This document shows, in pieces, positions 34,526 through 43,186 of a stretch of DNA of 64,000 nucleotides. Both the position numbers and the translations under genes were made by a program. Location of the stretch: NCBI GenBank assembly GCA_947493945.1, contig CANLSR010000001.1, positions 558,001 through 622,000 of the forward strand, in the 5' to 3' direction. The notes beneath the pieces were generated by a model. That model did no database searches and was not told where the DNA came from. It worked only from the letters and a program-made list of their open reading frames with translations. The DNA comes from an uncultured bacterium. GTDB taxonomy: Bacteria; Bacteroidota; Rhodothermia; Rhodothermales; Rubricoccaceae. Positions within the stretch are counted from its first letter, which is position 1. Every line of letters starts with the position of its first letter.

Positions 34526-37030
34526 CTAAAAGTCCACCCGAAAGCGGACGTTGAGCGTGCGCGGGGTCAGGCGCGTGGGGACGGCGGTGAAAAAGCGCCG
34601 GCCCTCCTGGACCTGCTCCACCCACGAGTACGCGATGGTGTTGGTCTGGTCGAACACGTTGAGCACCTCGACCGTCGCGCGCAGGTTCAGCGGCGCGCCC
34701 GTCGGCGAGGTGCCCACGCGCAGCTTTTTGGTCGCGCCCAGGTCGAACCGGAAAAAGCTGGGCAGCCGGAGCTGGTTGCGCGGCCCGTCGGTGAACGCTG
34801 AGACGGCGTCGAGCGGCGAGCGGTCGGGGTCGCGGGCCGGCGGCGTCGTGGGCGTGCGCGAGCCGTAGAGCGTGCGGACGTGGAGCGTCCAGGTGTCGTC
34901 GCCCGGCACGTAGTCCTGGACGAAGATCGACAGGTTGTGGCGGCGGTCGGTCGGCCGCGGGATCCAGTCGCCGCCGCCGCGCGCGGCGAACCGGTCCTGG
35001 ACGGGCTCGCCCAGCGGGCCGTCGGGCACGACGGGCGCGTAGAACCGCTCGTCGGTCTTGAGGAACCCGTACGTGACCCAGCTCTCCAGGCCCGGCACCA
35101 GCTCGCTGCGCAGCTGCACGTCGGCGCCGAAGGCGTAGCCCTCCGAGTCGTTCTCGGCCGAGTACACCACGCGCACGTTCTCGACGTCGTACGAGATCAG
35201 GTCCGTGAACCGCTTGCCGTAGACCTCGGCGCGGAGCGCCAGCCGGCGGCTGGTGAAAAAGTGGTCGACGCCGACGACGGCCTGGAGCGCCCGGGGGCTC
35301 TCGATCTCGCCGTCCAACGTGCGGAAGGCGGAGGCGCCCGGCTGGGGGTCGCCGCGCAGCTCGCGGTAGGTCGGGACCTGGTGGTAAAGCCCAGCCGAGG
35401 CCGCCCACGTCGTCTGCGGCCCGGCCGCCCAGCTCAGGCTCAGGCGCGGCGACACCGTCAGCTCGCCGCTGTAGGCGAAGTAGTCGGCGCGGAGCCCGGC
35501 CGTGGCCGTGAGCGCCCCCGACGTCCAGGCGTCCTCGGCCCAGAGCGCGCCCTGGAACGACGAGAACGTGGTGTCGGCGGTCAGCCGGCGCAGCTCCACG
35601 GTGGCCTGCTGCCCGGCGGTGTCGCTCCCCGAGGCCGTGCTCTCCTCGTCGATCCGGTCGCGGAAGCGCAAGCCGCGGGCCTGCCAGCCGGCCTCGACGC
35701 CGTGCGCGCCCAGCCGGGCGAGGTACCGGCCCTGGGCCGTCACGACCGTCTGGCGGATCGCGTTGTCGGCCCGGTCGCGCTGGAGCACCTGGCCCTCGGC
35801 GATCCGGTCGAAGTCGGTCTGCGACCCCTCGGGGCGCTGCTGGCGGCGGAACAGCGTCGAGCGGGAGCTCACGTCGAACCCCTCGAACTCGTCGATGTCG
35901 AAGACCGAGACGCGGTGCTCGGCCCGAGCCGATCCGCCCAGCTGGCTGGTGAGCATCAGGCCGCCGAAGGCGATGTCGTAGCCGTCCTCCTCCAGCCCCT
36001 CGAAGTCGCGCGCGACCGTGCGGATCAGGTTGGGGTAGATGCCGAACGTGGTCTCCTGCTGCTGGGGCGCCAGCCGGAACCGGTGGCGGGCGTAGAGCCC
36101 GATGCCGCGCAGGGCCTGGCCCGGCGCCGGCCGCCAGTCCACGACGGCCTGGAGGTCGCGGAAGTTGGGGTCGTAGCTGCCCTCCAGCTCCTGGCCGGCG
36201 AAAAACCGCTGGGGCCGGGCGCTGCGCGCGGCCACCGCCAGCCCGGCGCGCGGGCCGAGGCTGCCGCCCACCGCCGCGCCGGCGTCCAGCGTCGAGGTAT
36301 AAACCGTGCCGGAGATCGGCCCGGAGGGCGCCGCGTAGCTGGCGTCCAGCACCGACGCCAGCTTGCCGCCGTAGCGGACCGGGAAGCCGCCGGCGAACAG
36401 CGTCAGCCGCGAGGCCAGGTCGCCGTTGACCAGGCCCAGCCCTTCCTGCTCGCCCTGGCTGATCCGGAGCGGCCGGTACACCTCGAAGCCGTCGATAAAG
36501 AACTGGTTCTCGTCGTAGCTCCCGCCGCGCACCGAGAAGCTGTTGGAGAGCTCGTTGGACGACGTCACGCCCATCTCGGTCTTGACGCCCCGGATGGCGT
36601 CGGCGACGGGCAACGGCATATCGCGGATGGTCCGGGGGTCGATCCGGCTCACGCCCACGCCGCGCTCGGCCTCGGCGTCGACCGCCACGTCGCCCAGTTC
36701 GCCGACGGCCTCGGTGAGCCGGGCGTCGAACCGCGTCGTGGCCCCGCGCCGCACCGTCAGCGTGTCGCGGACGGTCTCGTAGCCCACGAACGACACCCGG
36801 ACCGGGTACCGGCCCTCGGGGATGCGGAAGCTGTAGCGGCCGTCGGCGCCGGTGCTGGTGCCGAACGAGGTCCCGTCGCGGTCCACGAGCACGGCCGCGC
36901 CGACGACGGTCTCGCCGGTGCCTGCGTCGGTCACGCGCCCGGCGACCTCGCCCCACACCTGGGCGCTGGCGGACGCCGCCAGCAGGACGAGCAGGCAGCA
37001 GGACGCGAAGAGACGGAGGCAGTCACGCAT
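34526..37030 (-). CDS. TonB-dependent receptor with CarboxypepD_reg-like domain
   Basis: An 834-residue outer-membrane receptor. Signal peptide LFASCCLLVLLAASASAQ, a carboxypeptidase-regulatory-like domain (about 27-115; VAGRVTDAGTGETVVGAAV), a plug domain (about 125-240; SFSVRGGSYDENQFFIDG) and a 22-strand-type barrel that ends in RFRVDF. No TonB-box could be fixed. The receptor is of the plug/CNA class common in Bacteroidota. It follows a ChaN-like gene by 125 bases, which suggests uptake of a haem- or iron-type ligand, but the ligand is not shown by the sequence. A possible -7 element TATGTTCG lies 66 bases upstream (minus strand 37104-37097). Confidence 0.9.
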   Translation of the reverse strand: MRDCLRLFASCCLLVLLAASASAQVWGEVAGRVTDAGTGETVVGAAVLVDRDGTSFGTSTGADGRYSFRIPEGRYPVRVSFVGYETVRDTLTVRRGATTRFDARLTEAVGELGDVAVDAEAERGVGVSRIDPRTIRDMPLPVADAIRGVKTEMGVTSSNELSNSFSVRGGSYDENQFFIDGFEVYRPLRISQGEQEGLGLVNGDLASRLTLFAGGFPVRYGGKLASVLDASYAAPSGPISGTVYTSTLDAGAAVGGSLGPRAGLAVAARSARPQRFFAGQELEGSYDPNFRDLQAVVDWRPAPGQALRGIGLYARHRFRLAPQQQETTFGIYPNLIRTVARDFEGLEEDGYDIAFGGLMLTSQLGGSARAEHRVSVFDIDEFEGFDVSSRSTLFRRQQRPEGSQTDFDRIAEGQVLQRDRADNAIRQTVVTAQGRYLARLGAHGVEAGWQARGLRFRDRIDEESTASGSDTAGQQATVELRRLTADTTFSSFQGALWAEDAWTSGALTATAGLRADYFAYSGELTVSPRLSLSWAAGPQTTWAASAGLYHQVPTYRELRGDPQPGASAFRTLDGEIESPRALQAVVGVDHFFTSRRLALRAEVYGKRFTDLISYDVENVRVVYSAENDSEGYAFGADVQLRSELVPGLESWVTYGFLKTDERFYAPVVPDGPLGEPVQDRFAARGGGDWIPRPTDRRHNLSIFVQDYVPGDDTWTLHVRTLYGSRTPTTPPARDPDRSPLDAVSAFTDGPRNQLRLPSFFRFDLGATKKLRVGTSPTGAPLNLRATVEVLNVFDQTNTIAYSWVEQVQEGRRFFTAVPTRLTPRTLNVRFRVDF

Positions 37031-37155
37031 ACCGCGGGGATCGGCAGAGGGGGAGCGGGTGCCGAAGGGGGATAGGCGGCCGTGCGAGGAACGCCGAACA
37101 TACCGCGGCCGGCGGCGCGCCGGAAGGCAGAAGCCCCGCCCCGCGCCCAGCCGAC

Positions 37156-38130
37156 CTAGTCGACGGACGGCGTCTCTCCGGGCGCCGTCGTGATCACGAA
37201 GTCGTCGTCGGAGGGCCCCTCCGGCGCGGCGCGGTCCATCGTCACCACGACCACGCGCGCGTCCGGTGCCAGCCGGGCCAGGTGCTCGGGCACGCCCAGG
37301 CGGCCGGCGCTGTGGAAGCTGCCGTTGACGTGGACCACCAGCGCGCCGGGCCGCTGGCGGAGCGCGCCGGCGATGCGCCAGGCCATCGTGGCGTCGCGGA
37401 GGTTCTGGGCCGCCAGCATCCCCTCGACGGACGGGCCGGAGCCGTGCGCCATGCCGCCCATCAGGTCGGTGAACTTGGCCGCCAGCGCGGCGGAGGGCGG
37501 GGCCACGGCGGGCGGGAGCCAGGCGCGGGCGGAGGCGCCCAGGCTGTCCAGCGCCCCCATCCCGCTGCGCGACACCAGGCTGACGTACCGGCCGGGCGCG
37601 TTGGCCGCCACCACGGCCGCGCCCTGCTGACGGGCGGTCTCGACGAGCGGGCGGTAGCCGGCCTCGTAGTTGCCCCACGGCCGCGACGCCGCCAGCCAGT
37701 CGCGCTCGCGGACGAGCCCGGCGAGGTACTCGTCCAGGACGGTCTGGACGTCGGTCTCGACCATCTCCAGGCTCAGGATCACGGGCCGCTCGCCGGCCAG
37801 TGCCGCCTGGAGCACGGCCCGTTCGATGGCATGGGCCGTCGAGTCGTCGTGCTGCTCGCCCAGGATCAGCACGTCGGCGTCTGCCATCGCCGCCGTCACG
37901 TCGCCCAGCGTCGCCGCCTGGCCGGCGCCCGTCGCCACGCGGACGGCGTCCGCCAGCGGGCCGGGGGCCTGGGCCCTAGCGGCGCCTGCGGCCACGAGGA
38001 GGGCCAGGAGCGCGAGGGCAGCGCGCAGCCAGTGCGTCCCCTCCCGGTCCAGGGAGGCGGCCGGACCGCCCGTCGAGCGGGGCGACGGGCGGTCTGACGG
38101 GCGGTCCGGCCGGGCGATCAGCGGAGCCAT
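37156..38130 (-). CDS. ChaN-like haem-binding uptake family protein
   Basis: A 324-residue protein. The family motif LGEQHDDSTAHAIE (about 92-105), LSLEMVETDVQ, ASRPWGNYEAGYRPLVE and the C-terminal HVNGSFHSAGRLG are visible. A hydrophobic segment (LALLALLVAAGAARAQ, about 39-54) looks like a signal peptide, preceded by an unusually long, basic leader; the true start may be internal but no alternative with good support was found. No lipobox. It lies directly upstream of the TonB receptor on the same strand and may act in the same uptake route. Confidence 0.78.
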   Translation of the reverse strand: MAPLIARPDRPSDRPSPRSTGGPAASLDREGTHWLRAALALLALLVAAGAARAQAPGPLADAVRVATGAGQAATLGDVTAAMADADVLILGEQHDDSTAHAIERAVLQAALAGERPVILSLEMVETDVQTVLDEYLAGLVRERDWLAASRPWGNYEAGYRPLVETARQQGAAVVAANAPGRYVSLVSRSGMGALDSLGASARAWLPPAVAPPSAALAAKFTDLMGGMAHGSGPSVEGMLAAQNLRDATMAWRIAGALRQRPGALVVHVNGSFHSAGRLGVPEHLARLAPDARVVVVTMDRAAPEGPSDDDFVITTAPGETPSVD

Positions 38131-38138
38131 CGGCGAGG

Positions 38139-39944
38139 TCAGTCCTGGTCGGCCGGCTGCTCGTCCGTCTTGGCGGACGACTTCTTCTTGCGGCGGCGGC
38201 GCTTCTTCTTGGGCGCCTCCGCGTCGGCGTCGGCCGAGCGCTCGGCGCGCTGGCGGTCGGCGTCGTCCGGCTGGCGCGCGTCGTCCCTGGCGGGGTGGCG
38301 GTCCGCGTCGGCGGGCGCGGAGACGTCGTCGCGGGCGTCGGCGTGGGCCTCGTCCGGGCGCTCGTCCGGGTCCTCGGTGCGCGAGCGGCGGCGGCTGCGC
38401 GGGCGCTCGTCGTCCTCGTCCCGGCGGCGGCGTCCGCGCCGGTCGTCGCCGGACTCGCGCGCCTCCCGGGCCTCGCGCTGCTGCACGTCGTACTCGCTCT
38501 CCGAGCGGTCCATGGCCGGGCCAGCCGGCGCGCGGTCCAGGCTGTTCTGGTAGGCCTGGTCCAAGAGCATCGCCAGCACCTCGGGCTCGCCCTCCTCGAC
38601 CAGCTGGCGCGCGACGGCCACGAAGCGGGCCTGGCGCTCACGCTCCATGTTGGACCGGCCGCGCAGCCGGTCCTCCAAGAGGTTCGTAAGGCGCTGGCCG
38701 ACGCGGCTCGCCATCTCGGCGTCGGTCGGCATCTCGCGCTCCTCCAGTGGGATGTCGTACTTGCGGGCGATCTCGCGCAGCGTCGGCGCGTCGGACGCGG
38801 TGACGATGGCGATGGACACGCCGGCCTTGCCCGCCCGTGCCGTGCGGCCCGAGCGGTGGACGTAGTACTCCCGGTCTTGGGGGATGTCGTACTGGAACAC
38901 GTGGCTCAGGTCCTCCACGTCGATGCCGCGCGCGGCCACGTCGGTCGCCACCAGGAACCGGAGCTCGCCGTCGCGCAGCCGCTTCATCGTCTTCTCCCGC
39001 GCCTTCTGCGTCAGGTCCGACGAGATGCCGGCGGCGTTGTAGCCGTAGTTGTTCAAGAACGTGGCCAGGTACTCGACCTCGCGCCGCGTGTTGGCGAAGA
39101 TGATGGCCGCCGTCGGGTTCTCCCACTCGATCAGCGTCGCCAGCGTCCGGTCCTTGTCCATCGGCTGGACCTGGTAGGCCCGGTGCGCCATCCGGTCGAC
39201 GTGGATCGCGCCGCCGGCGGTCGCGATAAAGACCGGGTCGGTCAAGAACTCCTGGCCGATCCGCTGGACCTGGTACGGCATCGTGGCCGAGAACATGTAC
39301 GAGTCGCGCTCCTTGGGCAGGAAGCGGCGCACCCGAATCATGTCGGGGAAGAAGCCCATCGAGAGCATCTCGTCGGCCTCGTCGAGGATGATCGTGCGCA
39401 GGTTGTCGAGGCGGAGCGTCCCGCGCGACAGGTGGTCCAGCACGCGGCCCGGCGTGCCGACGACGAGCTGGGCGCCCTTCTCGAACGCCTCGATCTGGGG
39501 CCCGTAGCCGACGCCGCCGTAGACGGGAATCGCGTTGAGCCGCTCCTTCTCAGGGAGCCCGGCGTTCATCCGCTCGAACTCGGCGTGGATCTGGCTCGCC
39601 AGCTCGCGCGTGGGGCAGAGCACGAGGGCCTGGGTCGTCTTTTCGCGCGCGTCCAGCTTTTCCAAGAGCGGGAGCAGGAACGCGCCCGTCTTGCCGGACC
39701 CGGTGCGGGACTGGACGATCAGGTCGCGGCCGTCCAGGATGTAGGGGATGGCCTCGGACTGGACCGGCATCAGCGCCGGCCACCCCAGCGCCTCGACGCC
39801 CTGGCGGAGCCGCTCGGGCAGGTCCTCGACGGCCATCGTCTCGGCGTCGGCGTCGGGCTCGGAAAAGGGGGTCTGGAGCTTGCGCTCGGCTTTGGCCTCG
39901 TTCTGGGCCTTCTGGGTCAAATCAAAAACAGCTTCGTACGCCAC
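38139..39944 (-). CDS. DEAD-box ATP-dependent RNA helicase
   Basis: About 601 residues from a GTG at 39944 (VAYEAVFDLTQK); upstream in-frame codons to 40109 look non-coding. Helicase motifs: Q motif region, I SRTGSGKT, Ia PTRELA, Ib TPGR, II DEAD, III SAT, IV IIFANT, V VATDVAARGIDV, VI HRSGRTARAG. The C-terminal 150 residues are very rich in Asp, Arg, Glu and end in a KKKRRRRKKK-type basic cluster, typical of RNA-binding tails in cold-shock helicases. The leader of about 100-200 bases may be regulatory; a possible -7 element is at 40043-40050. Confidence 0.92.
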   Translation of the reverse strand: MAYEAVFDLTQKAQNEAKAERKLQTPFSEPDADAETMAVEDLPERLRQGVEALGWPALMPVQSEAIPYILDGRDLIVQSRTGSGKTGAFLLPLLEKLDAREKTTQALVLCPTRELASQIHAEFERMNAGLPEKERLNAIPVYGGVGYGPQIEAFEKGAQLVVGTPGRVLDHLSRGTLRLDNLRTIILDEADEMLSMGFFPDMIRVRRFLPKERDSYMFSATMPYQVQRIGQEFLTDPVFIATAGGAIHVDRMAHRAYQVQPMDKDRTLATLIEWENPTAAIIFANTRREVEYLATFLNNYGYNAAGISSDLTQKAREKTMKRLRDGELRFLVATDVAARGIDVEDLSHVFQYDIPQDREYYVHRSGRTARAGKAGVSIAIVTASDAPTLREIARKYDIPLEEREMPTDAEMASRVGQRLTNLLEDRLRGRSNMERERQARFVAVARQLVEEGEPEVLAMLLDQAYQNSLDRAPAGPAMDRSESEYDVQQREAREARESGDDRRGRRRRDEDDERPRSRRRSRTEDPDERPDEAHADARDDVSAPADADRHPARDDARQPDDADRQRAERSADADAEAPKKKRRRRKKKSSAKTDEQPADQD

Positions 39945-40042
39945 GTGGGGTCGGGGGCAGGGAGGGTGCCGCCCGGGTCTCGTCTTCCCGACCGGCGTCG
40001 CAGGCGGCACGGTGCCACCGACGCGGCACGTCCGCGTCTGCT

Positions 40043-40050
40043 CAAGAGTA
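40043..40050 (-). promoter_or_regulatory. Possible -7 element of the helicase gene
   Basis: TACTCTTG on the minus strand is one mismatch from TAnnTTTG and would leave a leader of about 90 bases, in which GTGCCGCC/GGCGGCAC can pair (about 39964-40014). No -33 TTG at the usual spacing. Confidence 0.3.
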
Positions 40051-40152
40051 CGCACGCGGCGCGCGCATTCGCGTGTCCGACAAGGTCTTGGGCCGGAGTT
40101 CTTTGCCACCCGCCCACCGCGCCGCCGCGCTGGCGGCCCGTCTTCCCCAGAC

Positions 40153-42156
40153 TCAGGCCGGCACCGGCGCCAGGCCGACCTCTTCCGCCAGCGCGGCGAG
40201 TCCGTCGAAGGTGAGCGACTGGGGGCCGTCGCTCAGCGCGCGGTCGGGGTCGGGGTGGGCCTCCACGATCAGGCCGTGCGCGCCGGCCGCCAGCGCGGCC
40301 TTGGCCAGGGCCGGCACCCAGCGGCGCAGGCCGGCGGCGTGGCTCGGGTCCACGATCACCGGCAGGTGCGTCCGCTCGCGCGCGACGACGACGGCCGACA
40401 GGTCGAGCGTGTTGCGCGTCGCCGTCTCGAACGTGCGGATGCCGCGCTCGCACAGGACCACGCGCTCGTTGCCGCCGGCCAGCACGTACTCGGCCGCCGC
40501 CAGCCACTCGGCGATGCTGGCCGACATGCCGCGCTTGAGCAGAACGGCCGTCCGCGTTTTGCCGACTTCCTTGAGCAGCTCGAAGTTTTGCATGTTGCGC
40601 GCGCCGATCTGCAACACGTCGGCCTCTCGGGCGACGGCCTCGACGTCGCGCGGGTGGAGCACCTCGGTGACGATGGGCAGGCCGTGGGCGCGGCCCGCCT
40701 CGTGCATCAGCGCCAGCCCCTCGAAGCCCAACCCCTGGAAGTCGTACGGCAACGTGCGCGGCTTGAAGCAGCCGCCGCGCAGCATGACGCCGCCCGCTTG
40801 GCGCACGGCCTTGGCGGACGCGAAGATCTGCTCCCGGCCCTCGACCGAGCACGGCCCCGCGATCAGCACCGGCGGGTGGTCGCCGCCGATCCGGACGCCG
40901 GCGACCTCGACGACGGTGTCCGGCCGGCCGCCGCGGTCTACGAGCGTCGCGCGCCGTGCGCCGGCTGAGGCGGCCCCCGTCGTCGCGGGCGGGCGGGCCG
41001 GCGCGGCGGCGCGAGGGGCGACGGCGGCGCGCGGCGTCTCGGCCCGGAAAATGGGGTACGACCCGAGCACGCGCAGCGAGGCCGCCTGCCCGGCCGCGGC
41101 CCCGACCGACTGGCGGACGCGCTCGTCGTGCATCCCGCCCTCCAGGTCGATGTAGAACAGGAACTCGAACGGCGCCGTCGGGCTGGGCCGGCTCTCCAGC
41201 TTGGTCAGGTTGAGGCCGGCCGCGTCGAAGGCGCCCAGCACGCGCACGAGCGCGCCCCCGCTGTGGTCGGTCGAGACCACCAGCGACGTCTTGTGCGGCA
41301 GGCGGGCGTCGTGCGCCAGCGGCTCGGCCGCGACCACCAGGAAGCGCGTGTAGTTCTCCTTGCGGTTGGCCACGTGGCGCTTGATGACCTGAAGCCCGTA
41401 GAGCGCCGCCGCGTCCTCGCCCGCGATCGCCGCCCGCGTCCGGTCGCCGGAGGCGGCCACCAGCCGGGCCGCGCCGGCCGTGTCGTCCTCGGCGTCCACG
41501 CGGACGCCGTCCAGGCCGGCCAGGAACAGGCTGCACTGGGCCAGCGCCTGGGGGTGGCTGCCGACGCGCGCCACGTCGGCCAGCCGGACGCCGTCCAGGG
41601 CCAGCAGGCAGTGCTCCACCTTGACGACCTCCTCGCCGACGATGTGGAGGCCCGGCTCCGTCAGCAGGTCGTAGACGCCCGCGATGGGGCCGGCCGTCGT
41701 GTTCTCGACCGGCAGCACGGCGCGGTCGGCGTCGCCGCGCTGGAGCGCGTCGATGGCGGCTCCGAACGTGCGCGCGCCCTGGAACGCCGCGCCGCCGACG
41801 GGCGCAAAGTGGCGCCGGGCCGCCGAGTGGCTGTAGCAGCCCGGGTCGCCCTGGTAGGCCACGCGCAGCGCCTCGGCCTCGCCCCGCTGGCGGACCGCCT
41901 GGAACTGGACCGAGTGGCGCAGGATCTGACGGAACAGCGTGGACGCGAAGTAGCCGTCGACGCCGGCGTCCTCGGCCAGCGCCTGAACGCGGGCCAGCAG
42001 GTCGTGCTCGCGGTCGGGGTCCTGGATCGGCAGCGCGTCGTCGCCGGCCTTGACGGCGGCCACGTCCGTCACCAGCCGCTGGCGGTCGGCGAGGGCCTGG
42101 ACCAACCGGCGGTCGACGGCGTCGAGATCGTCGCGGAGATCAGAAAGGTCGGGCAT
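40153..42156 (-). CDS. Trifunctional chorismate mutase / prephenate dehydratase (ACT) / DAHP synthase
   Basis: A 667-residue polypeptide from the ATG at 42156. Order: chorismate mutase of the AroQ type (4-90; [19 protein letters not shown]), prephenate dehydratase (97-277; [34 protein letters not shown] with the TRF motif), ACT regulatory domain (288-370, with the phenylalanine-binding ESRP at 321-324), an Ala/Pro linker (372-405), and type I DAHP synthase (412-667; [65 protein letters not shown]). It thus catalyses the first step of the shikimate route and two Phe-branch steps. The gene is preceded by a leader peptide and terminator (42170-42310), so its transcription is likely under attenuation control. 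Confidence 0.95.
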   Translation of the reverse strand: MPDLSDLRDDLDAVDRRLVQALADRQRLVTDVAAVKAGDDALPIQDPDREHDLLARVQALAEDAGVDGYFASTLFRQILRHSVQFQAVRQRGEAEALRVAYQGDPGCYSHSAARRHFAPVGGAAFQGARTFGAAIDALQRGDADRAVLPVENTTAGPIAGVYDLLTEPGLHIVGEEVVKVEHCLLALDGVRLADVARVGSHPQALAQCSLFLAGLDGVRVDAEDDTAGAARLVAASGDRTRAAIAGEDAAALYGLQVIKRHVANRKENYTRFLVVAAEPLAHDARLPHKTSLVVSTDHSGGALVRVLGAFDAAGLNLTKLESRPSPTAPFEFLFYIDLEGGMHDERVRQSVGAAAGQAASLRVLGSYPIFRAETPRAAVAPRAAAPARPPATTGAASAGARRATLVDRGGRPDTVVEVAGVRIGGDHPPVLIAGPCSVEGREQIFASAKAVRQAGGVMLRGGCFKPRTLPYDFQGLGFEGLALMHEAGRAHGLPIVTEVLHPRDVEAVAREADVLQIGARNMQNFELLKEVGKTRTAVLLKRGMSASIAEWLAAAEYVLAGGNERVVLCERGIRTFETATRNTLDLSAVVVARERTHLPVIVDPSHAAGLRRWVPALAKAALAAGAHGLIVEAHPDPDRALSDGPQSLTFDGLAALAEEVGLAPVPA

Positions 42157-42169
42157 GGGCGTAGGCAAC

Positions 42170-42197
42170 AAAAAAGCCCGCCGGAGGGGGCGGGCTT
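42170..42197 (-). terminator. Intrinsic terminator (attenuator) before the aromatic gene
   Basis: AAGCCCGCC and GGCGGGCTT form a perfect 9-base stem with loop CCCTCC, followed by a run of six U, 13 bases before the ATG of the trifunctional gene. It lies after a leader peptide and not after a gene, so it must act within the leader of the same transcript. Confidence 0.88.
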
Positions 42198-42240
42198 GGG
42201 GAGAGAGTCGGGAGGATGCGATCTCCCTACAGCCTCCGGC
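42180..42240 (-). promoter_or_regulatory. Antiterminator pairing of the attenuator
   Basis: GCCGGAGG (42233-42240, inside codons 24-26 of the leader peptide) is exactly complementary to CCTCCGGC (42180-42187), which covers the loop and part of the 3' arm of the terminator. The two structures exclude each other. A ribosome at the leader stop codon (42227-42229) would cover the first arm and allow termination; a ribosome stalled at the Phe/Tyr codons would leave it free. Confidence 0.75.
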
Positions 42241-42310
42241 CCACCGGCTGCGTAAACCGGTACCCGCAAAACGGATAGGCGGCGGCAAACACGGGACGGG
42301 CAGGGGTCAT
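42227..42310 (-). CDS. Aromatic leader peptide (attenuation)
   Basis: A 27-residue frame starting MTPARPVF and ending PVGRRL before TAG. It has Phe at 8, 14 and 19 and Tyr at 12 and 17, five aromatic residues within twelve positions. It lies 70 bases upstream of the trifunctional CM/PDT/DAHP synthase gene and is followed by the attenuator terminator; the antiterminator arm overlaps its last codons. This is the layout of pheA-type leader peptides. It is too short for ordinary gene prediction. No Shine-Dalgarno is seen; the message may even begin close to the ATG. Confidence 0.78.
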   Translation of the reverse strand: MTPARPVFAAAYPFCGYRFTQPVGRRL

Positions 42311-42313
42311 GCC

Positions 42314-42345
42314 GCAGAGTAGCCGCTGGGCGAGCGTCCGCGCAA
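42314..42345 (-). promoter_or_regulatory. Possible promoter of the attenuator transcript
   Basis: TTG followed after 21 bases by TACTCTGC on the minus strand, loosely like TTG-N20-TAnnTTTG. If used, transcription would begin within a few bases of the leader ATG, making a nearly leaderless message. Confidence 0.28.
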
Positions 42346-42529
42346 GGGCCGGCGCCAGAGGGGCGCGGCTTTCGGTCCTGGAAGCGCTTTCCTTCTCGGA
42401 GCGGAGCCTGCCCCGGCGCCCTCGCTCGGGCCGTCTTTTGGTTGGTCCTCCAGGCGCATCGCCAGCGGCCGGCCGGAAACCTCCGCTGCCGGCTGGCGGT
42501 CCGCGAGCGCACGCCCTCCCGACGCTCCA

Positions 42530-43186
42530 ATGTCCCCGAACCCGCACGCGGGGCCGCTCGTCTCGCTCTGGCGCGCCGGCCGGCACGTCGGCGGGCGCTG
42601 GCTGTGGCGCGGGCTGGACGTGGACGTGATGCCGGGCGACCGGCTGGCCGTCGTCGGGCCGTCCGGCGCCGGCAAGACGCTGCTGCTGCGGGCGCTGGCC
42701 GGGCTCGACGCGCTCGACGAGGGGGCCCTCCTCTCCGGCGCCGACCGCCAGCCGGTCGAGGACCTCCCCCGGCACCGCGCCGCCGTCGCGATGGTGGCCC
42801 AGCGCCCGGCGCTGTTCGAGGGGACCGTCCGCGACAACCTCCGGGCGCCGTTCGAGTACGGCGTGCGCGGGGGCGCCGTCTACGACGAGGACGCCGGCCG
42901 CGCGCTGCTGGCGGCGCTCGGCCGCGAGCACGCGTTGCTGGACCAGAGCGCCCAGGCCCTCTCCGGCGGGGAGGACCAGACGGTCGGGCTGGCGCGCACG
43001 TTGCTGACCGCGCCCCGCGTGCTGATCCTGGACGAGCCCACGGCCGGCCTCGACCCCGACCGCACCGCCGCCGTCGAGGCCGCCGTCGACGCTTTCCTGG
43101 CCGCCGATCCCGGCCGGGCCGCCGTCTGGACGGGCCACGACGCCGCCCAGCTCGACCGCGTCACCAAGCGCGCCCTCCGCCTGTGA
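42530..43186 (+). CDS. fetA: ABC transporter ATP-binding protein, FetA (YbbL) type
   Basis: A 218-residue ATPase. Walker A GPSGAGKT (43-50), Q loop AQRPALFEGTV, signature LSGGEDQTVGLA (the second half deviates from the usual QQR), Walker B VLILDEPTAGLD and the switch histidine in TGHDAA. Its stop overlaps the GTG start of the next gene (GTGA). With fetB it forms a FetAB-type exporter, linked in E. coli to iron homeostasis and oxidative stress. Divergent from the aromatic attenuator unit. Confidence 0.85.
   Translation: MSPNPHAGPLVSLWRAGRHVGGRWLWRGLDVDVMPGDRLAVVGPSGAGKTLLLRALAGLDALDEGALLSGADRQPVEDLPRHRAAVAMVAQRPALFEGTVRDNLRAPFEYGVRGGAVYDEDAGRALLAALGREHALLDQSAQALSGGEDQTVGLARTLLTAPRVLILDEPTAGLDPDRTAAVEAAVDAFLAADPGRAAVWTGHDAAQLDRVTKRALRL

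Noticed and set aside
37031-37155. Possible cobalamin riboswitch before the TonB receptor
   Set aside because: The gap is only 125 bases and shows no B12-box or receptor-like fold.
42170-42197. Terminator read as the end of the fetA-side transcript
   Set aside because: The U run is on the minus strand and no minus-strand gene ends before it except the leader peptide, so it acts in the leader of the aromatic gene.
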